From Alphaproteobacteria bacterium (GTDB taxonomy: Bacteria > Pseudomonadota > Alphaproteobacteria > JAJTHO01 > CANGXP01): DNA of 60,444 bases. Within the stretch, counting starts at the first letter, position 1. Every line of letters begins with the position of its first letter. Of this stretch, positions 24,889 through 32,808 are shown piece after piece. Location of the stretch: positions 1 to 60,444 of the forward strand of contig CANGXP010000007.1 of the NCBI GenBank assembly GCA_947457935.1, written 5' to 3'. A program made the translations under genes and the position numbers. The notes under the pieces are model-generated. The model was not told the DNA's origin and ran no database searches. It worked only from the letters and a program-made list of their open reading frames with translations.

Positions 24889-25695
24889 ATGACCCAACCT
24901 TGGCAAGCTGCTTTTCATGCTGTCAACAGTAATACGCCGACAGAGCAGTTATTTGCGCTATTGGTGGATGATGTGTATAGCATGATGCGCGGTATTAGCG
25001 GGCTGGGGTTAAATGCGTGTGCGTTTGTGTTGGGCGAGAAATTTGCCTATTTCCGCAACAAAGGGCAACGCCCTGATGCGGAGGCTTTGGGCGAACTTGC
25101 AGCATTATATCGGGTATTGGCACAAGATTTCAAGCAATCCTATTTTGACGAGTTGCAACAGCAGAATCAACAGCAGTTGCTGAAAAGTGTTTACACGAAA
25201 CGTAGTGTTAAAACTAAGGAAGAGGGGCATTTGACACCGCTTGATGTGCAAGTGATGCTGCCGATTTATAATGCGGTATGGCATTTGCATTATCAGGCAT
25301 TCTTAGATGAACCTGCGCTGACGATTTCTGCATGGAATGTGAAAGACACCCATCAAAATCGCGCTATTCGTGCCGTATTGTTTGATATGGATTACGACAG
25401 GCTGGCGTTGCTGTGTTTGATGATGGCGGAATCTTTAAAAGAGGTGCAGGGCGCAAGCAAAAAACTGCAGAAAACTATCGAGGAAAAAGCACGGATTATG
25501 CTGACCATTTTGGCGCACCGCGTTGAAACCCCCGATTATTATGCAGCAGAACTGCTGACGCTTGATAGCCAAGAGCTATACACTGACTTAACAACGCTGA
25601 TTAGTGCGCTGAAAGAACGCAAACCGATGAGCAAAGATTTGTTTGGTTTTGTTGTGCCGTTTCCCAGCAACAACCAAGACAAAACAATTGAATAA
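24889..25695 (+). CDS. unknown helical protein inside the head-tail gene block (1)
   Basis: 268 residues from the ATG at 24889 (MTQPWQAAFHAVNSNTPTEQL). I recognise no family. It is soluble and mostly helical, with a Gln-rich segment (ELQQQNQQQLLKS, about 90-102) and a repeat-like C-terminal half. It and the next gene occupy the space between gp6-like and gp7-like genes, where RcGTA has nothing. A leader with no terminator precedes it (24759-24888). Base use is like the structural genes. It could be an accessory head protein, a regulator or cargo. Confidence 0.65.
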   Translation: MTQPWQAAFHAVNSNTPTEQLFALLVDDVYSMMRGISGLGLNACAFVLGEKFAYFRNKGQRPDAEALGELAALYRVLAQDFKQSYFDELQQQNQQQLLKSVYTKRSVKTKEEGHLTPLDVQVMLPIYNAVWHLHYQAFLDEPALTISAWNVKDTHQNRAIRAVLFDMDYDRLALLCLMMAESLKEVQGASKKLQKTIEEKARIMLTILAHRVETPDYYAAELLTLDSQELYTDLTTLISALKERKPMSKDLFGFVVPFPSNNQDKTIE

Positions 25696-25734
25696 TCAGC
25701 CAAAGATACCCATATAGAGAGAAGAAGCCTCTGA

Positions 25735-26610
25735 ATGAAAAAGCCGCCCAATATGGATTTGCTGAAAACACTCTCAAAAATTGCGCAACGCAATGTGCAA
25801 GGGAAAGCTGTGTCCGCAGAACCCGTATTTATGGACAAGGAAGAATTTTTAGCGCGTGTTACAGTGGAACAAGAACGCTTTAAGCGTCTTTCCGTGGGTC
25901 AGTTGTGTGCCGAATTGATGGCACTGAATGAACATTTACGCTCTTCAAAAGAACCTGAGGTGCGCGGACTGATTGAGCTACGCGCCATGACGCTGGTGTT
26001 GGTAGAAAAATATTTTTGTGAACCGCTAAAACCGTTCACGATGGCCGCAACGCATGAAGCAATGAATACGTTGTTTGTAGAACGTTATGTGTTTGGCACG
26101 GATACGGAAAAATCGTGGTTGCGGTTGATTACGGAGTGTTTGACAGGCTTTCATAAGCTGGAAATGACGCATGATCCGCTGCATTGGTTGGTTGATTGGA
26201 ACCCGATGGACTCTCGCGTGCATCAGGCAAAAGTCTCCCTGCTTGATAAGGGTACGCCAAAAACGCTGACCGAACTATTTTTGTTGTTAAGTGAGCGTGA
26301 GGTTGCACTTCTTTCGGGCACTATAAAAGCAGATGATGGGGAGCAGCGGGCTGCAGGCAACTTATGGCAGTCTATTAGTGATACAAGGATGATGCGCAGT
26401 GCGGTGGAGGTGTATTGGTGCAATCACCCACTTGTGCCTAAGGATTATCGGCATTTTATTTTGGAAAAAACCCCGCAGGCGCAACTAGCGTTTTTGCAGG
26501 CGAAGAAACAGCAATTGTTTATGTTAGGTGTTCCTGTGAAAAAGCAGGCGCGCGCTAAAACAACGGAAGATGTGATGGCGAGTTCGTCGTTTACGCTCTA
26601 CCAACAATAA
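25735..26610 (+). CDS. unknown helical protein inside the head-tail gene block (2)
   Basis: 291 residues starting MKKPPNMDLLKTLSKIAQRN. No recognised domain, signal peptide or membrane segment. It has a conserved-looking Trp/His core (HDPLHWLVDWNPMDSRVH, about 140-157) and a basic C-terminal end (VPVKKQARAKTTEDV). It follows the other unknown gene by 39 bases, and a family A palindrome closes the pair, so the two look like one inserted cassette. Confidence 0.65.
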   Translation: MKKPPNMDLLKTLSKIAQRNVQGKAVSAEPVFMDKEEFLARVTVEQERFKRLSVGQLCAELMALNEHLRSSKEPEVRGLIELRAMTLVLVEKYFCEPLKPFTMAATHEAMNTLFVERYVFGTDTEKSWLRLITECLTGFHKLEMTHDPLHWLVDWNPMDSRVHQAKVSLLDKGTPKTLTELFLLLSEREVALLSGTIKADDGEQRAAGNLWQSISDTRMMRSAVEVYWCNHPLVPKDYRHFILEKTPQAQLAFLQAKKQQLFMLGVPVKKQARAKTTEDVMASSSFTLYQQ

Positions 26611-26628
26611 CTTTTTTCTACTTCTACT

Positions 26629-26731
26629 ATGTCTTGCTGCAAATGCCTGTTCCTTGCGCTTCCGTTGCTCATGTACTAAGAAGTACACTGCGCTACGGTT
26701 CTCAGAAACTGTCATTTTCGCTAGCGACCTA
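26629..26731. repeat. large imperfect palindrome, family A (copy A4)
   Basis: It starts TATGTCTTGCTGCAAATG and ends CATTTTCGCTAGCGACCTA, with the tip CATGTAC-TAAGAA-GTACACTGCG. It is nearly identical to copy A5 at 41253-41376 between tyrS and the helicase gene, and related in inverse orientation to A6 at 30948-31094. Confidence 0.85.
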
Positions 26732-26747
26732 GCGAAGTATAAAAAAG

Positions 26748-26811
26748 TATAATTTTATATATATATCAATATTTTAAAAAGACTCGTTAGGAAACTAGCG
26801 GGTCTTTTTTT
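26748..26811 (+). terminator. -10-like box and intrinsic terminator before the gp7-like gene
   Basis: TATAAT at 26748-26753 is followed about 20 bases later by a hairpin, AAAGAC-TCGTTAG-GAAA-CTAGCGG-GTCTTT, and seven T residues (26776-26811), 22 bases before the next gene. No good -35 box is seen. If the -10 box is real, the terminator would act as an attenuator; if not, it ends the upstream cassette. Confidence 0.65.
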
Positions 26812-26833
26812 ATGCCTCAAAAGGATAAAGACG

Positions 26834-27163
26834 ATGCACACGCTTAACACATTGACACAGCGGGTCACCCTACAACAGCCTGTTTATACGGCGAATGCGA
26901 GTGGAGGGCGGACAACAACATGGAGTACAGTCACCGATTTATGGGCGAATGTGACGGCAAAACCGCTCAATGTGGCGGTGGTGGCAGAGCAAAAACAGGT
27001 AGCCAATCGCTATACGGTGACGGTGCGCAATATTGTGACGATTGAGGAAAGTATGCGATTTTTGTGGCAGGGGCGCAGTTTACGCGTTGTCGGGCTGCCG
27101 CCTGTGACAGCTGAGAGTTTGTATCGGGAAATTGACTGCACTGATGCGTTAACAATGGAGTAA
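26834..27163 (+). CDS. head-tail joining (head closure) protein (GTA gp7-like)
   Basis: This 109-residue protein starts MHTLNTLTQRVTLQQPVYTANASGGRTTTWSTV. It has the small beta-barrel pattern of phage head closure proteins, including TDLWANVTAKP, YTVTVRN, MRFLWQGRSLRVVGLPP and a C-terminal YREIDCTDA. It bridges the connector and tail. It is four bases from the next gene, so gp7-gp8 form a tight unit. Confidence 0.88.
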   Translation: MHTLNTLTQRVTLQQPVYTANASGGRTTTWSTVTDLWANVTAKPLNVAVVAEQKQVANRYTVTVRNIVTIEESMRFLWQGRSLRVVGLPPVTAESLYREIDCTDALTME

Positions 27164-27166
27164 AAT

Positions 27167-27565
27167 ATGGAAAAAGATATGAGTTTTACGGTGCAGGGTG
27201 TTATCTATACCGTGCTGACAGGAGATGGTGCGTTGATGGCAAAAATCAACGAGGTGTATGATGTTGCTCTCGAAGGGGCGGTGTTACCCTATATTACCAT
27301 CGGGCAAGATGTGGCGCGGGCATGGAACACCAAAAGCAAAGACGGGCAAGTTTTTGATGTGAGCGTTCACTCATTTTCAGGTCAAGAAAATTTAGCGGAA
27401 GCCAAAGGCATCGCCGAAGAAGTGTATAGATTACTGAAAAACATGAGTTTCTTGTTGGGGGATGGCACATTGGTGCGCTCTACCTACTTGCAAACAGCGA
27501 CAACGGTTGTACGGCGGCAGGTGGTGGATGTGGAGCAGACGTTTCGGGTGTATGTGCAGAAGTAG
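27167..27565 (+). CDS. tail terminator protein, DUF3168 (GTA gp8-like)
   Basis: This 132-residue protein has the DUF3168 pattern: FTVQGVIYTVLTGDGALMAKI, VYDVALEGAVLPYITIGQ, QVFDVSVHSFSGQENLAEAKGI (read as separate landmarks), and a C-terminal VVDVEQTFRVYVQ. It caps the tail tube on the head side. Start 27167 has GGAG six bases upstream; Met at 27179 is an alternative. A TGAG/CTCA dyad lies within it at 27360-27373. Confidence 0.87.
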   Translation: MEKDMSFTVQGVIYTVLTGDGALMAKINEVYDVALEGAVLPYITIGQDVARAWNTKSKDGQVFDVSVHSFSGQENLAEAKGIAEEVYRLLKNMSFLLGDGTLVRSTYLQTATTVVRRQVVDVEQTFRVYVQK

Positions 27566-27653
27566 GCAATAGGCGAGAGTAGGGAGGCGGGAGGAAAGGG
27601 GAAAGCCTTACTGTCGCCTCCTGCCTTTTGTCTCCTGCCTTTAAAAAGGAACT
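27566..27653. repeat. palindromic repeat, family B, between gp8- and gp9-like genes
   Basis: AGGCGAGAGTAGGGAGGCGG on the left is mirrored by CGCCTCCTGCC and TCTCCTGCCTTT on the right. It starts at the gp8 stop codon and ends at the ribosome site of gp9. Confidence 0.75.
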
Positions 27654-27659
27654 TTTCAT

Positions 27660-28058
27660 ATGACATTTTATTTCGGACGCGACTTTCAGTTGCGCGTCAT
27701 CAGCGGCGGTGCGCCTATTTTAGTGGGCGGGCTGACCACCACAGATTTTGCGGTGAACACAACTGTATTGGAGGCAAGTAGCCCACAAAATGGCGCGTGG
27801 CAACAACGGGTGAGTGGACTGCGCAATGTGCGTATCAGTGCAGAAGGCGTGTTTGAAGATTCAGCCGCCGAAGCCTTGTTACGGGCGACTGCCTTAGGCG
27901 GCAATGCGATTGAGTGTTCACTCATTTTTGCGGGGGGTGATACGCTACAGGGATTTTTTGTGGTGAACCGTTATGAACGGGCGGGAACAATGGCGGAGAT
28001 GGAAAGCTATCGTCTCACGCTCGAGTCCGCAGGAACATTGACGTATACAGGAGCATAA
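27660..28058 (+). CDS. major tail protein, TP901-1 type (GTA gp9-like)
   Basis: This 132-residue protein starts MTFYFGRDFQLRVISGGAPI and includes the family stretch VSGLRNVRISAEGVFEDSAAE and the end MAEMESYRLTLESAGTLTYT. In RcGTA it builds the tail tube. Here the next gene, 2 bases on, is the gp12-like DUF2460 gene. The chaperone and tape-measure genes that should follow are absent. A perfect TGAGTG-TT-CACTCA dyad lies at 27911-27924. Confidence 0.88.
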   Translation: MTFYFGRDFQLRVISGGAPILVGGLTTTDFAVNTTVLEASSPQNGAWQQRVSGLRNVRISAEGVFEDSAAEALLRATALGGNAIECSLIFAGGDTLQGFFVVNRYERAGTMAEMESYRLTLESAGTLTYTGA

Positions 28059-28060
28059 TC

Positions 28061-28681
28061 ATGCCAGCATTTCACGAGATACGCTTAGCGGAAGACATTT
28101 CTTATGGCAGCAGCGGGGGGCCTGAATTTTCGACCACCATTGTTGCCTCACTCTCAGGGTTCGAGCAACGCAACGTGAATTGGAGCGCGGCACGGGCTAA
28201 ATATAATGTTGCCTACGGCGTGCGGACGGAGCAGCAGTTAGAGGCGTTGCTGGCGTTCTTTCGCGCTCGTCAAGGCAAGGCATTCGGCTTTCGCTATAAA
28301 GATTGGACGGATTATCAATCAGCAGCGTTGATAACCCCTACTGACCAATTACTCGGCACGGGTAATGGGGTGAAAACAGCGTTTCAATTGGTGAAAAGTT
28401 ACACTTCGGGCAGTGTTACTGTTGCACGGACGATTAGTAAACCTGTAGCGGGTACGGTGCGGGTGTCATTAGCGGGAACAGAGCTGACCAGCGGCTTTAC
28501 GGTGGATAATACAACAGGTATTGTGACGTTCACCACGCCGCCTGCGAGTGGCGTTTTGGTTAAGGCAGGCTTTCAGTTTGATGTGCCTGTGCGGTTTGAT
28601 ACGGATAGTTTATCGGCAACGTTGGATAGTTACGGCATAACGTCCCTGCAAAGTGTGCCTGTTGTTGAGGTTCGGCTATAA
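28061..28681 (+). CDS. distal tail protein, DUF2460 (GTA gp12-like)
   Basis: This 206-residue protein starts MPAFHEIRLAEDISYGSSGGPEFSTTI. It has the DUF2460/TIGR02217 marks NVNWSAARAKYNVAYG, FFRARQGKAFGFRYKDWTDY and, at the end, VRFDTDSL-x-ATLDSYG. In RcGTA the protein forms the distal tail ring that connects the tube to the hub. Immediate succession to gp9 means the tube, if any, has no length ruler encoded here. Confidence 0.92.
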   Translation: MPAFHEIRLAEDISYGSSGGPEFSTTIVASLSGFEQRNVNWSAARAKYNVAYGVRTEQQLEALLAFFRARQGKAFGFRYKDWTDYQSAALITPTDQLLGTGNGVKTAFQLVKSYTSGSVTVARTISKPVAGTVRVSLAGTELTSGFTVDNTTGIVTFTTPPASGVLVKAGFQFDVPVRFDTDSLSATLDSYGITSLQSVPVVEVRL

Positions 28682-28780
28682 TCGCACGCATAGGGACTGC
28701 GCCACGCCTTCAGCCTCAGTCATTGACCATAAGTCAACTCCGTTCGGCTTACGGCTCGCTCGTCGCCTCTTCATGCGATT
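28680..28780. repeat. large imperfect palindrome, family A-like (copy A8)
   Basis: AATCGCA (28680) pairs with TGCGATT (28774-28780). The tip is TTGACC-ATAA-GTCAA instead of the GTAC form, but the flanking CTCCG-TTCGG matches the family A side pattern. It begins within the stop codon of the gp12-like gene. Confidence 0.6.
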
Positions 28781-28808
28781 CTTAACAATATTAAATGAGT
28801 GTTCATTT

Positions 28809-29660
28809 ATGAAAACTTTAACAACAAACATTGTGGCAGAAGCGGTGACAACCCTTGCGTTGTGCTATCGGCTGACGCGCACGGATGGCGTGATACTCAC
28901 CTTCACCAGCCTTGATAGGGATTTAGCCTTAAGTGGCGTGACCTATCGCGCCACAACCAGCCTAAGTGCCACCGCCATTGAAAGCACGGCAGATTTACGG
29001 GTGGACAACCTTGATGTGGAGGGCATCTTAAGCGATGACAGCATCACGGCGGAAGATTTACTGAGCGGTGTGTATGATAACACGTTGGTGGAAGTGTTTT
29101 TGGTGGATTATACGAATCCCCCTGCCGCCATTACGCCGCAAACAGTGCTGTGGTTGCGTTCTGCCTATATTGCAGAGATTCGCATTAGTGACGGTAAGTT
29201 TATAGCAGAATTGCGCGGGCTTGCATCAAAACTCGGCGCAATACCGATGGAGGTGTATACGCCCACCTGTCGCGTGAAAAAGTTGGGCGATGCGCGGTGT
29301 AAGGTCAATACCGCCGCCTATACCTTCAGTTATACGGTGGCCACATTATTGAGTGAGCGTTCATTTACGCATAGCAGCACCGCACAAGCAGATGGATACT
29401 TTCAGTTTGGCACGTTAAAATGGACAACAGGCGCGAACGTAGGGCGCGAGGCAAGCATTAAAACCTATACTTCGGGCGTGATAGAATTGTTGGAACCCCT
29501 GCCGTTTGCGCTTGCGGTGGGGGATGCGTTTACTGCCATTCGGGGTTGTAATCGGCAATTTGCCACCTGCCGCGATGTGTTCAATAATTTGGCAAATTTT
29601 CGTGGCGAGCCACCGCATCTGCTTCCCGGGATTGATAAGTTGATTAGCCCGTTGGGCTAG
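28809..29660 (+). CDS. baseplate hub protein, DUF2163 (GTA gp13-like)
   Basis: 283 residues from the ATG at 28809 (MKTLTTNIVAEAVTTLALCYRL). The longer frame from 28653 runs over a repeat and is rejected. DUF2163/TIGR02218 features are present: DGVILTFTSLDRDLALSGVTY, the cysteine motif PTCRVKKLGDARCKV (about residue 154-168), and the C-terminal GCNRQFATCRDVFNNLANFRGEPHLPG-type block with further cysteines. RcGTA gp13 is an Fe-S-containing hub protein; the cysteines are all kept here. Confidence 0.92.
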   Translation: MKTLTTNIVAEAVTTLALCYRLTRTDGVILTFTSLDRDLALSGVTYRATTSLSATAIESTADLRVDNLDVEGILSDDSITAEDLLSGVYDNTLVEVFLVDYTNPPAAITPQTVLWLRSAYIAEIRISDGKFIAELRGLASKLGAIPMEVYTPTCRVKKLGDARCKVNTAAYTFSYTVATLLSERSFTHSSTAQADGYFQFGTLKWTTGANVGREASIKTYTSGVIELLEPLPFALAVGDAFTAIRGCNRQFATCRDVFNNLANFRGEPPHLLPGIDKLISPLG

Positions 29661-29669
29661 GGGGGGGAA

Positions 29670-30266
29670 ATGGATACGTTTTTGGAAAATTACGCAGCGT
29701 TGAAAAACACGGCAGAATTGTTATCGTTCAAATGCTACATTCGTACAGGGAAAGTGCCGCAAGAAGTACGTTATATTTTGCAGGAGCTGCAGCAGTTTGG
29801 GGAAGAAATGAAATATGACCCCAATCAGCCGCGTGTCCCTGCGGGAAGTCCTGATGGCGGACAGTGGACAAGTGGGGAGGGAAATTCTACAGAAATAACA
29901 CCCCTTGGACAAATCAATGATCCTCCAATAAAACCATCTTATCTGGTTGAAAATACGATAGGTTTTTTCTTAGGAGGCGGTGCTGTTACTGTTGCTAAAC
30001 GTGCGTTGAGTGCATACAGACTAAGCAGAAATACTCAAAAAGGCTTTACTGATCATGGTAATTTAAGAAGTGGACAGCGTGCAATTACGGATAAACAGAT
30101 AAAGCAAGCAGTAAGATCTGCGGAAAAATCTGGAAATGTAATCGAAAAGATAGGCAGATACGGCACATTACAAAAAAGATATAAAGGTGATAATGGTGTA
30201 ACCGTTATCATACAAATGGAAGGTAGGAATGCTGGCAAAGTCATCACGCTTTATCGCCATCAGTAG
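29670..30266 (+). CDS. probable polymorphic toxin (BECR-type ribonuclease-like C-terminus)
   Basis: This 198-residue protein is in three parts. Residues 1-48 are a helical N-terminus. Residues 49-69 hold YDPNQPRVPAGSPDGGQWTSG, split here as YDPNQPRVPAG and SPDGGQWTSG, a motif seen just before toxin domains in alphaproteobacterial phage-linked proteins. A hydrophobic stretch lies at 95-108. The C-terminal domain (about 122-198) reads FTDHGNLRSGQRAI with His129 and Arg133, later KRYKGDNGVTVIIQ and KVITLYRH, like small BECR RNases or DUF4258 domains. The next gene looks like an immunity protein. It lies between gp13- and gp14-like genes, where RcGTA has nothing. Confidence 0.65.
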   Translation: MDTFLENYAALKNTAELLSFKCYIRTGKVPQEVRYILQELQQFGEEMKYDPNQPRVPAGSPDGGQWTSGEGNSTEITPLGQINDPPIKPSYLVENTIGFFLGGGAVTVAKRALSAYRLSRNTQKGFTDHGNLRSGQRAITDKQIKQAVRSAEKSGNVIEKIGRYGTLQKRYKGDNGVTVIIQMEGRNAGKVITLYRHQ

Positions 30267-30276
30267 GAATTGTATT

Positions 30277-30549
30277 ATGAATCTTACATTTGAAAAAATC
30301 AACGCCGCTTTTATCGAAGAAGACCTAGAAGGATTTATTGAGGAAGGCGCACCTGCTGATGAATATAGTTCAGAAGCACAAAGCGTTGCAGAAGCCTTGG
30401 CAAAAATTCCTATGGAAAAAATCACCATGTCTGTTGTGGCGGCGACGATTGCGTTGGTGTGGGCAAAAAGTTTTGGAAGAACAGCGGCGGAGATGGAACA
30501 ACGACTTCCTGCGTGCCAACGTCTTGCCGAAAAACTGTTAACACCATGA
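30277..30549 (+). CDS. probable immunity protein for the preceding toxin
   Basis: 90 residues from the ATG at 30277 (MNLTFEKINAAFIEEDLEGFIEEGAPADEYSSEAQ, given as a landmark in two parts: MNLTFEKINAAFIEED and GAPADEYSSEAQ). It is small, strongly acidic and helical, and the G-A-P-x-D-E-Y-x-x-E-A pattern resembles DUF1871-like immunity proteins. It follows the toxin by 10 bases and overlaps the gp14-like start (ATGA), so toxin, immunity and peptidase are translated from one message. The immunity role is inferred from order, size and charge. Confidence 0.6.
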   Translation: MNLTFEKINAAFIEEDLEGFIEEGAPADEYSSEAQSVAEALAKIPMEKITMSVVAATIALVWAKSFGRTAAEMEQRLPACQRLAEKLLTP

Positions 30550-30959
30550 ACCCCTTTGCAACGGAGGCGACCCAATGGCTCGGCACGCCGTTTCATCCTC
30601 ATGCTGCTCTTAAAGGCGTGGGGTGTGATTGCTATGGGTTGATTGCAGGGGTGTATAGCGCGGTGACAGGGCTTGAAGTTGTTTTACCCACAGACTATCC
30701 GCCGCAGTGGCGGGTGATTGCCGACTATGCGCCGCGCTATCGTGAACATTTACTCACTTTTGCGGAACGGGTTGTAACCCCTGTGGCAGGCGATGTGCTG
30801 GTGTTTGCTATCAATGGCAGAGAGGCGCATTTGGGGATATTAGTGAATGAACATTCATTCATTCATGCGCGGGGGGAGCGGGGCGTGGGCACGGTGTGCC
30901 TGAATGATTTTAAGGAGAAGTGGCGGAAGCGCCATCACTCAACGTACAGGTTCTGTTGA
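30546..30959 (+). CDS. NlpC/P60 cysteine peptidase of the tail hub (GTA gp14-like)
   Basis: 137 residues from the ATG at 30546. ATQWLGTPFHPHAALKGVGCDCYGL gives the WLGTP-x-x-H and G-C-D-C-x-G-L core with the catalytic Cys (about 29). His in EAHLGILV (about 98) and a later His complete the triad. In RcGTA gp14 cuts peptide bonds in peptidoglycan during DNA entry. The reading frame is intact. Its last codons fall within a family A palindrome. Confidence 0.9.
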   Translation: MNPFATEATQWLGTPFHPHAALKGVGCDCYGLIAGVYSAVTGLEVVLPTDYPPQWRVIADYAPRYREHLLTFAERVVTPVAGDVLVFAINGREAHLGILVNEHSFIHARGERGVGTVCLNDFKEKWRKRHHSTYRFC

Positions 30960-31094
30960 GATTTTAAGGATTTTGAGGCGAAAATGACGAAATTTCGAGA
31001 ACCGCAACGCAAATGTACGTTCTTGTACATGCGGAGCGGAAGCGCAGAAAAACGTCATTTGCAGACCAAAAGACGACAAATATCAACAGAACCT
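30948..31094. repeat. large imperfect palindrome, family A (copy A6)
   Basis: AGGTTCTGTTGA (30948) pairs with TCAACAGAACCT (to 31094), and the tip is AATGTAC-GTTCTT-GTACAT. Compared with A4 and A5 it lies in the reverse orientation (GCGAAAATGAC and GTCATTTGCAGAC flanks). It includes the stop codon of the gp14-like gene. Confidence 0.85.
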
Positions 31095-31113
31095 AGATTA
31101 AAGGAATAACACC

Positions 31114-32739
31114 ATGGCAACACTGGTTTTTGCAGCAGCCGCTTCGGCGGTGGGGACAAGCGCGGGTTTGAGCACCCTTGGCACCACGATTCTCGCAACC
31201 GCAGCCAGCGTCGCGGGCAGCTATGTGGATAATGCCCTCACAGGGGCGGGGCAACAGGGCACGCGGCTTAATACCACGGTTCTTGAGATTCCGCAGGTGT
31301 TGTCTTCCAGTTATGGACGGGCGATTCCGTTGGTCTATGGCACAGCGCGGGTGGCGGGTAACGTGATTTGGATGAGCAAACCTACGGTGACAACGATTAG
31401 TCACACGCAAAATGTACGGTCAGGCAAGTTCTCCAGCAAAACGGTGACGGCGGGGACAGAGCGCTATACGCTGGCAGATATGGCGATTGCGTTGACATCC
31501 GTGCCCTCGCTCTTGGCAAATAACGTGGTGGGCAGCGCCAGTGATGAGGATGATCAGATTGTCTTTAAAACGCGGGGTGGGATTGTGGCGGTGCGGCGCA
31601 TTTGGGCGGATAGCCAGCTTATTTATGATGCGCGAACGTTTAACCTCTCGGCAGAGCAAACTAACAATTATACGTTTGAGGCTCTTTATGATGGGCAGGA
31701 GACGCAAACGGCGGATGATTTAATCGAAAGTATTGTGGGGGCTGGGAATGTGCCCGCGTTTCGGGGCTTAGCGTATATTTTGCTTACGGAGGTGCGCCTC
31801 AGTGACTTTGGCAATCGCGTGCCGAATTTCACCATGGAGGTGGTTGCAAGTTTGCCAAAAGTAGTGTGCGAAGAAACGCCACAAGGGTTGGCGGAAAATG
31901 CAGCAGGCGATATTTTCGTGAGTAATACCTTGCGCCGCACGATTACCCGCTTTGATAGCAAAACGCTGAAAACAAAGGCAACGCTGGGCAGAGCAGGCGT
32001 GGAGAATGACTATTTAGGGACGTTGAAAGCCATGCCGTGGGGCTTAGTTGTAACCCCTGATGGCGATATTTGGGTGACAGCACAGGGCGATGCAACCGTG
32101 CAGCGGCTTAATCCCGATACAGGGGCGGTGATTGCCAATATCGCGGTGGGGAATTATCCTAGAGAGATGGTGGTGGATAATGCAGGGTTTGTGTGGGTGA
32201 CATTCCCGACGCTGAATCAGGTTAGCAAGATTAATCCGAGTACCAATACGGTTGCGGCGAGTTATACTGTGAGCGGTGCGCCATGGGCAATTTGCAAGGG
32301 GCTTGATGGCAATCTGTGGGTAACAACCAACAGCGAGGTGGTACGCCTTAACCCCACAACGGGCGCGGAAATTGCGCGGATTAGCGTAGGGCTATTCCCG
32401 TGGGGCATTGCCTGCAACCCTGTGACGGGCGCGATTTGGACGGCGTTAAGCGGGGAAGATATTCTTGTGATTATTGACCCCGCCACAAACACGGTGGTGA
32501 AACAGCGCAATACGGGGACGTATCCCACTGCTGTGAGCACGAGCGCAACGGATGAATACGGTAGTGTGGCGGTGACGCTCCTTTATGGCAACCAACTGAA
32601 AGTGTATTCACGCACCTATAGTGAATTGCTGGAATATGGCACAGTGGCGTTTCCCGCCAATTGTCTGCATCGCGCCAATGGCGAGGTGGTGGTGACGCAA
32701 AGTAAATATGATTTTGTGATGGTGGCGGAGGGGAGGTAG
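31114..32739 (+). CDS. tail hub N-terminal domain fused to a beta-propeller (gp15-like, part 1)
   Basis: This 541-residue protein has residues 1-245 that match the start of RcGTA gp15/rcc01698: an Ala/Gly-rich opening MATLVFAAAASAVG, then SSSYGRAIPLVYGTARVAGNVIW, and FRGLAYILLTEVRLSDFGNRVPNFTMEV. Residues 250-541 are about six repeats of some 42 residues with the blade pattern PWGLVVTPDGDIWVT...V-x-R-L-N-P-x-T-G, a streptogramin-lyase/NHL-like beta-propeller. In RcGTA this place holds a TIM-barrel glycosidase domain. The propeller may bind a cell-surface ligand. The rest of gp15 is encoded downstream beyond a tRNA gene. Confidence 0.8.
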   Translation: MATLVFAAAASAVGTSAGLSTLGTTILATAASVAGSYVDNALTGAGQQGTRLNTTVLEIPQVLSSSYGRAIPLVYGTARVAGNVIWMSKPTVTTISHTQNVRSGKFSSKTVTAGTERYTLADMAIALTSVPSLLANNVVGSASDEDDQIVFKTRGGIVAVRRIWADSQLIYDARTFNLSAEQTNNYTFEALYDGQETQTADDLIESIVGAGNVPAFRGLAYILLTEVRLSDFGNRVPNFTMEVVASLPKVVCEETPQGLAENAAGDIFVSNTLRRTITRFDSKTLKTKATLGRAGVENDYLGTLKAMPWGLVVTPDGDIWVTAQGDATVQRLNPDTGAVIANIAVGNYPREMVVDNAGFVWVTFPTLNQVSKINPSTNTVAASYTVSGAPWAICKGLDGNLWVTTNSEVVRLNPTTGAEIARISVGLFPWGIACNPVTGAIWTALSGEDILVIIDPATNTVVKQRNTGTYPTAVSTSATDEYGSVAVTLLYGNQLKVYSRTYSELLEYGTVAFPANCLHRANGEVVVTQSKYDFVMVAEGR

Positions 32740-32808
32740 AAGGGGGCTAGGCACTAGGGTTTAGGCATTGGGGGAAGTGCATAGAAATCATCAGAATGCG
32801 TTAGAAAA

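Noticed and set aside
25925-25945. TGAATGAACATTTACG as another member of the TGAGTG dyad group
   Set aside because: A similar string occurs at 51054 in aat, where it simply encodes Asn-Glu-His-Leu-Arg; it lacks the second arm.
24889-26610. The two unknown helical proteins as a split tape measure
   Set aside because: They lie before gp7, lack the hydrophobic segments and long coiled coils of tape measures, and each has its own full gene layout.
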